A DNA stretch of 43,632 nucleotides from Rhodospirillales bacterium (GCA_016776705.1 JADHSW010000001.1:1-43632); one strand, 5' to 3'. Numbered from the stretch's first letter, positions 16,794 to 26,127 are shown. Numbers and translations: made by a program. Notes: generated from the letters alone by a model not told the origin.

Positions 16794-17675
16794 ATGAAGG
16801 ACAACGTCATCATCACCTGCGCCGTTACCGGATCAGGGGACACTTATGGCAAGCATCCGGACCTTCCGGTAACGCCTGAACAAATCGCCAATTCGGCGAT
16901 TGAGGCCGCCAGGGCTGGCGCTTGCGTTGTGCATCTTCATGTGCGCGATCCCGAATCTGGGCGGGGCAGCCGGGAGCCGGCTTTGTTCAAGGAAACCGTA
17001 GAGCGCATTCGGGATTCCGGCGTCGATGTGATCCTGAATTTGACCGCAGGCATGGGCGGTGATTTGACCCTGGGGCCACCGGAAAATCCCGGCGATTTCG
17101 ATATGAGTGAATCGGATTTGGCCCCGGCGTTGGAGCGCCTCGCCCATGTAGAGGAAACGAAACCCGAAATCTGCACCCTTGATTGCGGCACCATGAATTT
17201 CGGTGACGGCAATTTATTGATGATCAATACGCCCCCCCTGCTCAGGGAAACGGCCAAACGCATTAAGGAACTGGGCGTTAAACCAGAGATCGAGGTCTTT
17301 GAGCTGGGCCATCTGTGGCTCGCCAAGCAACTCGTCGGCGAAGGCCTGATCGAATCCCCACCCCTGTTCCAGCTTTGCCTGGGCATCCCGTATGGGGCGG
17401 AAGCCAATACAACAGCCATGAAGGCGATGGTCGATCAATTGCCCGACGGCGCATTGTGGGCCGGATTTGGCATCGGCCGGACGCAAATGCAGATGGTCGC
17501 GCAGGCTGCCCTGCTGGGTGGCAATGTTCGGGTCGGCCTGGAAGATAACCTGTATCTGGAAAGAGGCGTCTTCGCCACCAACGCCCAACTGGTGGAAAAA
17601 GCGAGGAACCTGCTGGAGTTGATGGGGACCACTATCGCAACGACCACCCAAGCGCGTCAACAATTGGGGCTATAA
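16794..17675 (+). CDS. cdhC: Beta-keto acid cleavage enzyme: 3-dehydrocarnitine:acetyl-CoA trimethylamine transferase-type
   Basis: 293 residues of the BKACE (DUF849) family. It has the metal-binding VVHLHVRDP strand after ARAGACV, the substrate region NLTAGMGGD, and CTLDCGTMNFG, then a late GNVRVGLEDNLYLERG. BKACE enzymes cleave beta-keto acids with acetyl-CoA. In the cdh pathway CdhC turns 3-dehydrocarnitine plus acetyl-CoA into betainyl-CoA plus acetoacetate. That substrate is inferred here from the next gene, a carnitine dehydrogenase/thioesterase. A GGGAGG ribosome site lies 8 nt before the ATG. It is the first gene of a tightly packed six-gene operon. Confidence 0.88.
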   Translation: MKDNVIITCAVTGSGDTYGKHPDLPVTPEQIANSAIEAARAGACVVHLHVRDPESGRGSREPALFKETVERIRDSGVDVILNLTAGMGGDLTLGPPENPGDFDMSESDLAPALERLAHVEETKPEICTLDCGTMNFGDGNLLMINTPPLLRETAKRIKELGVKPEIEVFELGHLWLAKQLVGEGLIESPPLFQLCLGIPYGAEANTTAMKAMVDQLPDGALWAGFGIGRTQMQMVAQAALLGGNVRVGLEDNLYLERGVFATNAQLVEKARNLLELMGTTIATTTQARQQLGL

Positions 17676-17679
17676 GAAA

Positions 17680-19167
17680 ATGAGAAACATTAAAACTGTC
17701 GGCATCGCCGGAACCGGTGTCATCGGCGCTGGTTGGGCGGCTCGCTTTCTTGCCCAAGGTCTGGATGTTATCGCCTGGGATCCGGCTGCGGATGCTGAAG
17801 GAAAACTTCGCGCCGCCGTGGAAAACGCCTGGCCTGCCTTGTCCAAGCTGGGGCTTTTCAAGGGCGCTGACCAGAACCGGCTTCGCTTCACTAGCTCCCT
17901 TGAAGACATGGCCGAACAGGCCGACTTCATTCAGGAATCCGCACCTGAAAGGTTGGAGCTGAAGATCGATCTGCACCGCGACCTTGATCAGGCTGCGGCG
18001 AATGATGTCATTATCGCTTCGTCCACATCGGGGCTTTTGCCTTCGGATTTCCAATCCAAATGCCAGAACCCCGGGCGCATCATCGTCGGCCATCCCTTCA
18101 ATCCGGTTTACCTGCTGCCGCTGGTTGAAATCGTCGGCGGGGCTAAATCCGGCGAAGAGGCCCTGACAGTGGCTACCGAATTCTACACGCGAATGGGCAT
18201 GAAGCCCTTGCGCCTGAAAAAGGAAATTGAAGGATTTTTATCAGACCGCCTGCAAGAAGCCCTGTGGCGGGAGAACCTGCACGTCATCAACGATGGCTAT
18301 GCCAGCACCGGTGATATGGACGACGCCATACGTTATGGACCCGGACTTCGCTGGGCTATGATGGGCACCAACCAGGCGTTTTATCTGGCCGGTGGGGATG
18401 AGGGCATGCGCCACTTCCTCAAACAATTCGGGCCAGCCCTGAAACTTCCGTGGACCAAACTTGAAGCGCCAGAATTGACCGACGAACTGATTGAGAAAAT
18501 GGTCGTAGGCACCGAGGAGCAGGCGGAAGGGAAATCCGTAAAAGAGTTGGAGCGCCTGCGCGACAACTGCCTGATCGCCATCATGCAGGCCCTTCGCACC
18601 TACGATATAGGTGCCGGTAAAATCTTTAACGACAACGAAAAACGACGGATCGTCGACTCTCAGGAAATGCCGCCCTGGAAATCCGGTGATGACATCCCGG
18701 CGCCGCTCACTCTCTATCACTCCCCGGTGCTGAGCGAGTGGGTCGACTACAACAAACACATGACCGAATCCGCCTATCTTCTGGCGATTGGATGGGCCGC
18801 CGATGCCTTGTACAGGTACATTGGTAATGATGACTCTAATCGGGAGAACGGCTTTTCAATCTATACGGCCGAGTCACACCTGAACCATTACCGGGAGGCC
18901 GTTGTCGGGGACACTATATCGGTTTCGACGCAATTGCTCGACTGCGATGAAAAACGCCTTCACTTGTTCCACGAGATGAAAAACGAGAAAACCGGTGATC
19001 TGCTTTTCACTGCCGAACAGATGGTCCTGTACGTCAACATGGAGCAGGGAAGAGCAACCCCCATGCCGGAAGGAATATTTAAAGCATCGAAAGCTGTCGT
19101 AGAAGCCCACGCCCATTTGCCCATCCCCGAACAGATAGGCCATCAAATAAAAATCAAAGGGAAATAA
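17680..19167 (+). CDS. cdhA-cdhB: Bifunctional carnitine 3-dehydrogenase / betainyl-CoA thioesterase
   Basis: 495 residues, two enzymes in one chain. Residues 1-320 are a 3-hydroxyacyl-CoA-dehydrogenase-type NAD domain (GIAGTGVIGAGWAARFLAQG, ASSTSGLLPSDFQ, GHPFNPVYLLPLVEIVGG), matching L-carnitine 3-dehydrogenase. Residues 340-480 are a hot-dog thioesterase (LSEWVDYNKHMTESAYL, AESHLNHYREAVVGD), matching CdhB, which releases glycine betaine from betainyl-CoA. In Pseudomonas these are separate genes; fused forms are known in alphaproteobacteria. With CdhC the chain can take carnitine to glycine betaine. It starts 4 nt after cdhC. Confidence 0.9.
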   Translation: MRNIKTVGIAGTGVIGAGWAARFLAQGLDVIAWDPAADAEGKLRAAVENAWPALSKLGLFKGADQNRLRFTSSLEDMAEQADFIQESAPERLELKIDLHRDLDQAAANDVIIASSTSGLLPSDFQSKCQNPGRIIVGHPFNPVYLLPLVEIVGGAKSGEEALTVATEFYTRMGMKPLRLKKEIEGFLSDRLQEALWRENLHVINDGYASTGDMDDAIRYGPGLRWAMMGTNQAFYLAGGDEGMRHFLKQFGPALKLPWTKLEAPELTDELIEKMVVGTEEQAEGKSVKELERLRDNCLIAIMQALRTYDIGAGKIFNDNEKRRIVDSQEMPPWKSGDDIPAPLTLYHSPVLSEWVDYNKHMTESAYLLAIGWAADALYRYIGNDDSNRENGFSIYTAESHLNHYREAVVGDTISVSTQLLDCDEKRLHLFHEMKNEKTGDLLFTAEQMVLYVNMEQGRATPMPEGIFKASKAVVEAHAHLPIPEQIGHQIKIKGK

Positions 19168-19168
19168 A

Positions 19169-19933
19169 ATGGATCAAAAGGTCATCGTTACTGCGGGTGC
19201 ATCGGGCATCGGCGCCGCCATTGCCGAGAAGTTCCTGTCCCAGGGCGCGCTCGTCCATATAGCGGACATCAACCCTGTCCAGGCGCTTGACGATAATTCG
19301 AAGCAAACATCCAGCATTACCGATGTGTCCAACGAGGATCAGGTCGCAGCCCTGTTTGAAATGGCCCTTGAAAAAATGGGTGGCCTGACAACCCTTGTCA
19401 ATTGCGCAGGGATTGCCGGTCCAACGGCGGCTATTGAAAACGTTGAGCTAAAGGATTGGCGGGCCTGTATAGCAGTCAATCTGGATTCAACGTTCCTTTG
19501 CTCCAAATATGCAGTGCCTCATTTGAAAGCGGCGCGTGCGGGCTCCATCATCAATATATCATCGACGGCCGGACAAATGGGCTACCCCATGCGCTCTCCT
19601 TATTCGTCGGCAAAATGGGCGCTGATCGGCTTTACCAAAACACTGGCGATGGAACTTGGTCCCTTTGGCATTCGCTCCAATGTCATTTGCCCCGGTAGTG
19701 TGGACGGCCCCCGCATGGACGCTGTGATCGCCGAGGAAGCCCGACAAAAGGGTATCGATGAGGAAACCGTCCGCAAGGGCTATACCTACAGCGCATCTCT
19801 AAGAACCTTCATTTCGGCACAGGACATCGCCAACATGGTCGCGTTTCTGGCATCGCCGGAAGCTGAAAAAGTGTCGGGGCAGGCCATTCCAGTTGATGGC
19901 CATATCGTCAACGCGACTTTCCCGGAGGACTAA
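19169..19933 (+). CDS. Short-chain dehydrogenase/reductase
   Basis: 254 residues, a classical SDR. The cofactor loop is TAGASGIGAAIA (an Ala replaces the first Gly of TGxxxGxG), with NCAGIAG, the catalytic Ser in NISSTAGQMGYP, and YSSAKWALIGF for the Tyr-x3-Lys pair. In this operon it may oxidise D-carnitine to 3-dehydrocarnitine, or handle acetoacetate/3-hydroxybutyrate from the CdhC step. Sequence alone does not decide between them. It follows the fusion gene by one base, and its stop is preceded by the ribosome site (GGAGG) of the next gene. Confidence 0.85.
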   Translation: MDQKVIVTAGASGIGAAIAEKFLSQGALVHIADINPVQALDDNSKQTSSITDVSNEDQVAALFEMALEKMGGLTTLVNCAGIAGPTAAIENVELKDWRACIAVNLDSTFLCSKYAVPHLKAARAGSIINISSTAGQMGYPMRSPYSSAKWALIGFTKTLAMELGPFGIRSNVICPGSVDGPRMDAVIAEEARQKGIDEETVRKGYTYSASLRTFISAQDIANMVAFLASPEAEKVSGQAIPVDGHIVNATFPED

Positions 19934-19935
19934 TT

Positions 19936-21096
19936 GTGGAATTCTCCCTTTCCGAAGAACAGACCCTGATTATCGAAACCGCCAAGCGCTTCGTAGAAGA
20001 AGAACTGTACCCCTATGAAGCCGAGGTGGAGGAAACCAATTCGGTGCGCCCGGAACTTGTCGAACAGATCACGGCAAAATCTATCGAGCTGGGGCTCTAC
20101 GCCGCCAACATGCCTGAAGAATTTGGCGGTGGCGGCCTGGGTACCTTGAGCATGTGCATGCTGGACCGGGAACTGGGGCGGGCGTCCATGGCCCTGAATT
20201 ACATCGTCGGCAGGCCATCGAATATTCTGCAAGGCTGCGTTGGTGAACAGCGTGAGCGTTACTTGCTGCCGTGCATTCGTGGAGAAAAAGTCGACTGTCT
20301 GGCGATGACGGAACCTGAAGCCGGTTCAGACGTACGCTCCATGTCCTGCAAGGCGAAACGCGACGGCAGTGATTTTGTTATTAACGGAATCAAGCATTTC
20401 ATCAGTCATGCAGACCTTGCCGATTTTGTCATCCTGTTCGCTGCAAGCGGTGTCGTGGATTCCCCGCGCGGCCCGCGCAAGAAAATCACCACCTTCCTTA
20501 TCGACAAGGGAACTCCCGGTTTCACCGTGCGTCCCGGTTACAAGAATGTATCTCACCGCGGCTACCATAATTGCATTCTGGAATTTGACGACTGCCGGGT
20601 TCCGGAGTCCCAGGTTCTGGGTGAAGTAGACGAAGGGTTCGAAGTCGCCAATGACTGGTTGGGCGCGACCCGCCTGCAAGTCGCCGCCATGTGCCTGGGG
20701 CGGTGTGACAGGGCGCTGGAATTATCGGCGAACCACGCAGCCACACGCGTCCAGTTCGGCCAAACCATCGGAAGGTTCCAGGGCGTCGGGTTCAAACTGG
20801 CCGATATGGAGATGAAGCGGAAATCCGCCGAGCTTTTGACCTATGAAGCCGCGTGGAAACATGACCAGGGTACCTTGATGGATCAGGATGCAGCCCTCGC
20901 CAAACTTGCGTCGACGGAAGCCCTCGCCTTTATCGCTGACGAGGCCATACAAATTCACGGCGGCATGGGCCTGATGAACGACCTGCCACTTGAACGCATC
21001 TGGCGTGATGCAAGGGTCGAACGCATATGGGATGGCACCAGTGAAATCCAGCGTCTGATTATTTCCCGCGCCATGTTGCGACCGCTGGAAGGGTAG
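19936..21096 (+). CDS. Acyl-CoA dehydrogenase, probably gamma-butyrobetainyl-CoA dehydrogenase
   Basis: 386 residues starting at GTG 19936, placed by GGAGG at 19924-19928. The flavin/substrate patterns are CLAMTEPEAGSDVRSM, the late EAIQIHGGMGLMNDLPLERI and the closing DGTSEIQRLIISR. This is a full-length ACAD. Its position beside a CoA ligase and a CaiD-type hydratase suggests oxidation of gamma-butyrobetainyl-CoA to crotonobetainyl-CoA, the reverse of CaiA. The substrate is inferred from context. It would need ETF as electron acceptor, which is not in the window. Confidence 0.85.
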   Translation: MEFSLSEEQTLIIETAKRFVEEELYPYEAEVEETNSVRPELVEQITAKSIELGLYAANMPEEFGGGGLGTLSMCMLDRELGRASMALNYIVGRPSNILQGCVGEQRERYLLPCIRGEKVDCLAMTEPEAGSDVRSMSCKAKRDGSDFVINGIKHFISHADLADFVILFAASGVVDSPRGPRKKITTFLIDKGTPGFTVRPGYKNVSHRGYHNCILEFDDCRVPESQVLGEVDEGFEVANDWLGATRLQVAAMCLGRCDRALELSANHAATRVQFGQTIGRFQGVGFKLADMEMKRKSAELLTYEAAWKHDQGTLMDQDAALAKLASTEALAFIADEAIQIHGGMGLMNDLPLERIWRDARVERIWDGTSEIQRLIISRAMLRPLEG

Positions 21097-21104
21097 CCAC
21101 TACC

Positions 21105-23168
21105 ATGGACGATCCGAAAGCCCTGCTTGGATTGTTGCGGCCAAAATCAATCGCCGTCATCGGTGGCAAGGAAGCCGCAGAAGTTATCCGTCAATGTGAC
21201 AAACTGGGATTCGAAGGCGATATATGGCCTGTAAACCTCAGACAGGAAACCATGGAAGGTCGTCCCTGTTTCAAAAAACTTGAAGACCTTCCGGCACCAC
21301 CGGATGCCGCCTTCATTGCAATTCCTGCAAACCCCACAATCGAAGCCGTTGGCATTCTTTCATCCATGGGAGCGGGCGGAGCGGTCTGTTATGCATCGGG
21401 CTTTAAGGAGGTCGGCGGTGTCGGTTATGATCTGCAAGAAGATCTGATTAAATCTGCGGCGGACATGCCCATCATTGGTCCCAATTGTTACGGTGTGCTG
21501 AACTATCTTGACGGCGCGGCCTTGTGGCCGGATCAACATGGCGGCGTACGTGTAAAAGGTGGCGTTGCCATCATCACACAAAGTGGCAATATTGGCCTGA
21601 ACCTGACCATGCAGACCCGCGGCCTTGAGTTGGCGTATCTGATTTCACTGGGCAATCAGGCGATGGTTTCCATCGAGCACTGTGTTGAAGCCTTGTTGAA
21701 GGATTCACGGGTAACGGCAATAGGTTTGCATATCGAAGGACTGGCCGATATTTCAGCCTTTGAAAGCGCCGCCCTTAAAGCGACCCGAAAAGGCGTCCCG
21801 ATGGTTGCACTTAAATCAGGGCGTTCCGAACAAGGGGCGCGTATCGCCCTTAGTCACACCGCTTCGCTGGTTGGGGAAGATGGCCTTTATGATGCTTTTT
21901 TTGAACGCCTGGGCATCGCGCGGTCTCACGCCATTCCGGAATTTATCGAGACACTTAAATTTCTCAGCCTTGCCGGTCCCTTGAAAGGAAACAAGATCGT
22001 CTCCATGAGTTGTTCGGGCGGCGAGGCATCGCTTGTCGCCGATCTGGCAAAAGACCTGCCACTGGCTTTTCCAGAAATCGAGGGCGCGCACAAAACCGAT
22101 ATCCGGGCGACACTCAATGAGTATGTGTCCATATCAAATCCACTGGATTACCACACATTCATATGGGCTGATGAGCAACGTATGACGGATTGTTTCACTG
22201 CAGTGATGCAAGGCGGATACAACACCACATTGTTGGTTCTCGATTTTCCCCGTCAGGATCGTTGTGACGCAAAGGGTTGGGAAACTGCCTGCAAGGCGCT
22301 GATCAATGCCGCCAGGGCGACAGGGCATCTGGCAGCCGTGGTCACCACCTTGCCCGAATGCATGGACGAGAACACGGCGCTTTTGCTGAGCGAAAATGGC
22401 GTTGTCCCCCTGTATGGAATAACCGATGCGTTGATCGCCATCACCGCCGCAGTCAAGCTTGGCCACTTTTTTGAAAAGTCCGAACCGCGGCCGCTCATCC
22501 CCCCCACAAATCAAAAAAACGCTATTCGCACCCTTGATGAATGGCGTTCCAAACGGCTGTTGTCCACATGGGGAATACCTTCGCCAAGTGGCTCGCTTGT
22601 ACAATCAGAAACAGAAGCGGTCGCCGCGGCCGAGGCGCTGGGTTATCCTGTCGCAGTCAAGGCCGTTAGCGCCAACATCGCCCACAAGACTGAAAAAGGC
22701 GGGGTGGCGCTGAACGTAAGCGATGGGGATGGAGTCTATGAAGTGGCGGAAATCATGCTGGGTCTGTCCGACACACTGTTGATTGAAACCATGGTCGACG
22801 ACGCTGTCGCCGAGTTGATCGTCGGCATTGATCAAGACGCCCAGTTTGGCGCTTACCTTGTCGTCGGGTTTGGCGGCGTACTGGTCGAACTGATCGGCGA
22901 CAGTTGTTCCTTTTTGTTGCCAACGGATAGAAACAGCGTCATCACAGGATTAAGGTCGTTGAAAGTATCGGCCCTGTTCGATGGCTATCGCGGCAGACCG
23001 GAAGGTGATTTCGATGCCAGCGTTGACGCTATTTTGGCCGTGGCAAGATTTGTCGAAGACAATCCGGACAAGATAGAAGAGATTGATATCAACCCGTTGA
23101 TGATCCGCCCCCATGGCAAGGGGGTTGTTGCGGCGGACGCTTTTATCAGAATGCGCGAAGGAAACTGA
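21105..23168 (+). CDS. NDP-forming acyl-CoA synthetase (acetate-CoA ligase ADP-forming family), fused subunits
   Basis: 687 residues: CoA-binding domain (1-130; RPKSIAVIGG, IGPNCYGVLNY), ligase-CoA domain (150-300; ITQSGNIG, phospho-His251 in ALSHTASLVGEDG), then an ATP-grasp domain from about 470 (LGYPVAVKAVSANIAHKTEK, GGVALNV, LVVGFGGVLVELIGD, EEIDINPLMI). It joins an acid to CoA using ATP and giving ADP. In this operon the substrate should be gamma-butyrobetaine, crotonobetaine or carnitine. The well-known enterobacterial CaiC is AMP-forming and unrelated, so this would be a replacement of that step. It starts 8 nt after the ACAD gene. Confidence 0.88.
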   Translation: MDDPKALLGLLRPKSIAVIGGKEAAEVIRQCDKLGFEGDIWPVNLRQETMEGRPCFKKLEDLPAPPDAAFIAIPANPTIEAVGILSSMGAGGAVCYASGFKEVGGVGYDLQEDLIKSAADMPIIGPNCYGVLNYLDGAALWPDQHGGVRVKGGVAIITQSGNIGLNLTMQTRGLELAYLISLGNQAMVSIEHCVEALLKDSRVTAIGLHIEGLADISAFESAALKATRKGVPMVALKSGRSEQGARIALSHTASLVGEDGLYDAFFERLGIARSHAIPEFIETLKFLSLAGPLKGNKIVSMSCSGGEASLVADLAKDLPLAFPEIEGAHKTDIRATLNEYVSISNPLDYHTFIWADEQRMTDCFTAVMQGGYNTTLLVLDFPRQDRCDAKGWETACKALINAARATGHLAAVVTTLPECMDENTALLLSENGVVPLYGITDALIAITAAVKLGHFFEKSEPRPLIPPTNQKNAIRTLDEWRSKRLLSTWGIPSPSGSLVQSETEAVAAAEALGYPVAVKAVSANIAHKTEKGGVALNVSDGDGVYEVAEIMLGLSDTLLIETMVDDAVAELIVGIDQDAQFGAYLVVGFGGVLVELIGDSCSFLLPTDRNSVITGLRSLKVSALFDGYRGRPEGDFDASVDAILAVARFVEDNPDKIEEIDINPLMIRPHGKGVVAADAFIRMREGN

Positions 23169-23172
23169 CACC

Positions 23173-23958
23173 ATGACACAATCCCCCATCAAGGTTCAAC
23201 GCAACGGTGCGGTTTTTGAGCTGGCCCTGGACCGCCCCAAGGCCAACGCCATAGACGCCGCAACCAGCCGGGTGATGGGAGACGCCTTTGCCGAATTTCG
23301 TGACGATCCTGACCTGCGTGTCGCCATTGTTACCGGTGGTGGTGAAAAATTCTTTTGCGCAGGGTGGGACTTGAAGGCCGCCGCCCATGGGGAAAGCCCG
23401 GAAATTGATTACGGCGTCGGTGGCTTTGGCGGATTGCAGGAATTGCCAGACCTGAACAAGCCGGTAATAGCCGCCGTCAATGGCATGGCCTTGGGCGGCG
23501 GTTTTGAGCTTGCCCTGTCTGCCGACATGATCATCGCCGCTGATCACGCCAGCTTCTCGCTGCCGGAAATCAAGGCCGGCACACTGGCCGACGCAGCGAC
23601 CATCAAACTGCCCCGGCGCATCCCCCATCATGTGGCTATGGACCTGTTGCTGACCGGTCGCTGGATGGATGTCCATGAAGCCAAAGGATGGGGACTGGTG
23701 AATGACATCGTGCCTGCGAATGACCTGATGACAAAGGCCCGTGAGTTGGCCGTGCTGCTCGCCAGCGGGCCGCCGCTGGTCTACGCCGCCATCAAGGATG
23801 TCATGCGTCAGACCGAAACCCTTAGCGTCCAGGAAGCCATGACTGCCCTGCATGAGCGTAGGATTGAAAGCCTGAATATCCTTTATGACAGCGAAGACGG
23901 CATCGAGGGCGCCAAGGCCTTTGCAGAAAAAAGAGACCCTGTCTGGAAAGGCCGCTGA
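23173..23958 (+). CDS. caiD: Carnitinyl-CoA dehydratase / crotonobetainyl-CoA hydratase
   Basis: 261 residues from ATG 23173, the same length as E. coli CaiD as I recall it. The resemblance is close throughout: ALDRPKANAIDA, GEKFFCAGWDLKAAAHGE, NGMALGGGFELALSADMI and the closing IEGAKAFAEKRDPVWKGR, all near-identical in CaiD. The enzyme interconverts crotonobetainyl-CoA and carnitinyl-CoA. This strongly fixes the operon to betaine-type CoA esters rather than ordinary fatty acids. The gene starts 4 nt after the ligase stop. It ends 6 nt from the stop of the convergent gene, with no clear terminator between. Confidence 0.93.
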   Translation: MTQSPIKVQRNGAVFELALDRPKANAIDAATSRVMGDAFAEFRDDPDLRVAIVTGGGEKFFCAGWDLKAAAHGESPEIDYGVGGFGGLQELPDLNKPVIAAVNGMALGGGFELALSADMIIAADHASFSLPEIKAGTLADAATIKLPRRIPHHVAMDLLLTGRWMDVHEAKGWGLVNDIVPANDLMTKARELAVLLASGPPLVYAAIKDVMRQTETLSVQEAMTALHERRIESLNILYDSEDGIEGAKAFAEKRDPVWKGR

Positions 23959-23964
23959 GAATTT

Positions 23965-24933
23965 CTACGGGGCTGCGTCCCGCCCCTTGGGAACCACTTC
24001 GTAACCCGGCTCTTCCGGCTCATCATCGACCATTTCAGCAGGAAACCCGTCGGCCACTACGTGGATATCACAGGCTTCTTCCAGCCGTTTAATGATGTTG
24101 GACGACCACTCGCGCGGACCAAAACGGGATTGCCCATCCTTGAAAATTTCAATCAGCATTGGTGATATTTCCAATGGAACGCTGGCCTTGTCTGCAATCT
24201 CCTGAAACAGGCCAATGTCCTTGAGCACCAGATCCATGGTGAAGCTGATATCGCGACTGCCGTTCAGGATAACCTGACTTTCCGTCTCGTGGACGAATGA
24301 ATTGCCCGATGAAATACGGATTGCCTCGTATGTCGTGGCAAGGTCCATTCCCGCCTTTTTGCACGTCACCAGAGCTTCGCTCAGGGTGACAAGATTGGCC
24401 GTCGCAAGATAGTTCGTCATGACCTTCAGGATCGATGCCGAACCCAAGGGGCCGGTATGCAATACCCGCCTGCCAAGGGTCGTCAACACAGGTAGAATTT
24501 TCTCAAAAACTTCGCGCTCACAACCGGCGAAGATTGATATATTTCCCGTTGCGGCGCGATGACAGCCGCCTGACACTGGGCAGTCGATGGGATCGGCGCC
24601 TGCCGCACGAACCTTCTCGCCCAGTCGCTTGACTTCTTCTTCGTCGGTGGTGCTCATTTCCGCCCATATCTTGCCTGCCGAAAGACCCGCGATAACGCCG
24701 TCTTCTGCTTCCATGACGGTTGCGCTGGCGGCGGGGCTTGGCAGGCAGGTGATGACAATGTCAGAGGTTTCGGCCAACTGCTTGCCGGTATCGGCCCATT
24801 TTGCCCCCTGCGCCAAAAAGGGTTCAGCGATGGCGCGATGCAGCTCGCGCACGGTCAAATCAAAGCCATTTCGTAAAATGCTGCCAGCCAGCTTTCCCCC
24901 GACATTGCCGAGGCCAATAAATCCGATTTTCAT
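23965..24933 (-). CDS. 3-hydroxyisobutyrate-dehydrogenase-family NAD(P) oxidoreductase
   Basis: 322 residues. The N-terminal Rossmann fold starts MKIGFIGLGNVGGKLAGSIL. The substrate region DCPVSGGCHRAATGNISIFA and the active-site Lys in SILKVMTNYLATANLVTLSE are standard for the beta-hydroxyacid dehydrogenase family (HIBADH, GarR, GlxR). The acidic C-terminal 25 residues are an extra. The substrate is unknown. It is the last gene of an mttB-enolase-HIBADH operon, 9 nt after the enolase-superfamily gene, so it may oxidise a product made there. Confidence 0.85.
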   Translation of the reverse strand: MKIGFIGLGNVGGKLAGSILRNGFDLTVRELHRAIAEPFLAQGAKWADTGKQLAETSDIVITCLPSPAASATVMEAEDGVIAGLSAGKIWAEMSTTDEEEVKRLGEKVRAAGADPIDCPVSGGCHRAATGNISIFAGCEREVFEKILPVLTTLGRRVLHTGPLGSASILKVMTNYLATANLVTLSEALVTCKKAGMDLATTYEAIRISSGNSFVHETESQVILNGSRDISFTMDLVLKDIGLFQEIADKASVPLEISPMLIEIFKDGQSRFGPREWSSNIIKRLEEACDIHVVADGFPAEMVDDEPEEPGYEVVPKGRDAAP

Positions 24934-24942
24934 GTGTGCTCC

Positions 24943-26127
24943 TTATATGGGCCGGTCGGCCATTTCTAAATGCAGGGAATCACCATCGTAGGGATGTGCC
25001 ATGGCAACATCTTCATCCAGTTCGATACCAAGTCCGGGCGCCGTAGGCGGAATTACATAGCCGTTTTCCCACTGGATGGGCTTTTTCAAGATGTCTGCGT
25101 GGAAACCACCCCAAGTCTGAATACTTTCCAATATCAGGAAGTTCGGTGAACAGGTGCTGATTTGAATATTAGCGGCCCCTTCAATGGGGCCGCAATAAAG
25201 GTGAGGGGCGATCTGGGCGTAATGGGTTTCCGCCATGCCTGCGATTTTCTTCGCTTCCAGAATACCACCGACCCGCCCCAAGGCCATTTGCAGGATTGAT
25301 GCCGCCTGGGCTTCCAGCACGCGGGCGAATTCGTACTTTGTCGTCAGTCGTTCGCCGGTGGCGATGGGGATCGAGGTATGCCTTGCGACGCGCGACATTT
25401 CTCTGGGGTTTTCGGGTGGGGTCGGCTCTTCCAGCCAAAGTGGGTCATAGGCCTCCAGTCTCTGGGCCAGGCGGATCGCACCGGACGACGTAAATTGACC
25501 GTGGGTGCCAAAAAGCATGTCGGCTCTGGAGCCAACGGCCTCGCGGACTTTCTTTACGAATTGTTCCGACAAATCCAGGGCGTCGAGCGAGGGTTGTCGG
25601 GGATCAAAGGCCGAGTAGGCCCCGGCGGGATCAAACTTTACCGCCGTAAAGCCCTGATCGACATAGTCAGCCGCCCGCTGGGCCGCCAAATCGGCATCGT
25701 GATAGACATCCGTCCTGTCGCCTTCGTTGGGATACAGATAACTATAGGTTCGAAGTTTGTCGTGCACCTGCCCGCCAAGAAGTTCATATACGGGCTTGTC
25801 CAGTTCCTTGCCGATGATGTCCCAGCAGGCCATCTCAATGCCGCTGAGAACCCCCATTAACGACACATCTGGACGCAGCGTGTAGCCGCTGCCATAGACA
25901 TTGCGCCACAGCTTTTCGATCTTGAAGGGGTCTGCCCCGATAACGTGACGGGCGCAAACATCTTCAATCATTTTGGCAATGATATGGGGACCAAAAGTGG
26001 CGTTATAGACTTCACCGTAACCAACGATGCCGCTGTCGCTGACAAGCTTGACAAAAATCCAGTACCTGCCGCCGAAATGAGGCGGTGGGTTACCAACAAC
26101 AAACGTCTTGATATCCGTAATTTTCAC
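24943..26127 (-). CDS. Mandelate racemase/muconate lactonizing-type enolase superfamily protein
   Basis: 394 residues: N-terminal capping domain (MKITDIKTFVVGNPPPHFGG) and a TIM barrel with LMGVLSGIEMACWDIIGKEL, GFTAVKFDP, PLWLEEPTPPENP, IPIATGERLTTKYEF and IAPHLYCGPIEGAANIQIS. Metal ligands Glu (EEP) and Glu (GER) are present. At the first ligand position, where Asp (often D-x-N) is usual, the sequence reads FGTHGQFTSSGAIRLA. This variant belongs to a sugar-acid-dehydratase-like subgroup, as far as I recall. The start overlaps the mttB stop by 4 nt. A sugar-acid-type enzyme in a methylamine operon is unexpected; the substrate is unknown. Confidence 0.82.
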   Translation of the reverse strand: MKITDIKTFVVGNPPPHFGGRYWIFVKLVSDSGIVGYGEVYNATFGPHIIAKMIEDVCARHVIGADPFKIEKLWRNVYGSGYTLRPDVSLMGVLSGIEMACWDIIGKELDKPVYELLGGQVHDKLRTYSYLYPNEGDRTDVYHDADLAAQRAADYVDQGFTAVKFDPAGAYSAFDPRQPSLDALDLSEQFVKKVREAVGSRADMLFGTHGQFTSSGAIRLAQRLEAYDPLWLEEPTPPENPREMSRVARHTSIPIATGERLTTKYEFARVLEAQAASILQMALGRVGGILEAKKIAGMAETHYAQIAPHLYCGPIEGAANIQISTCSPNFLILESIQTWGGFHADILKKPIQWENGYVIPPTAPGLGIELDEDVAMAHPYDGDSLHLEMADRPI

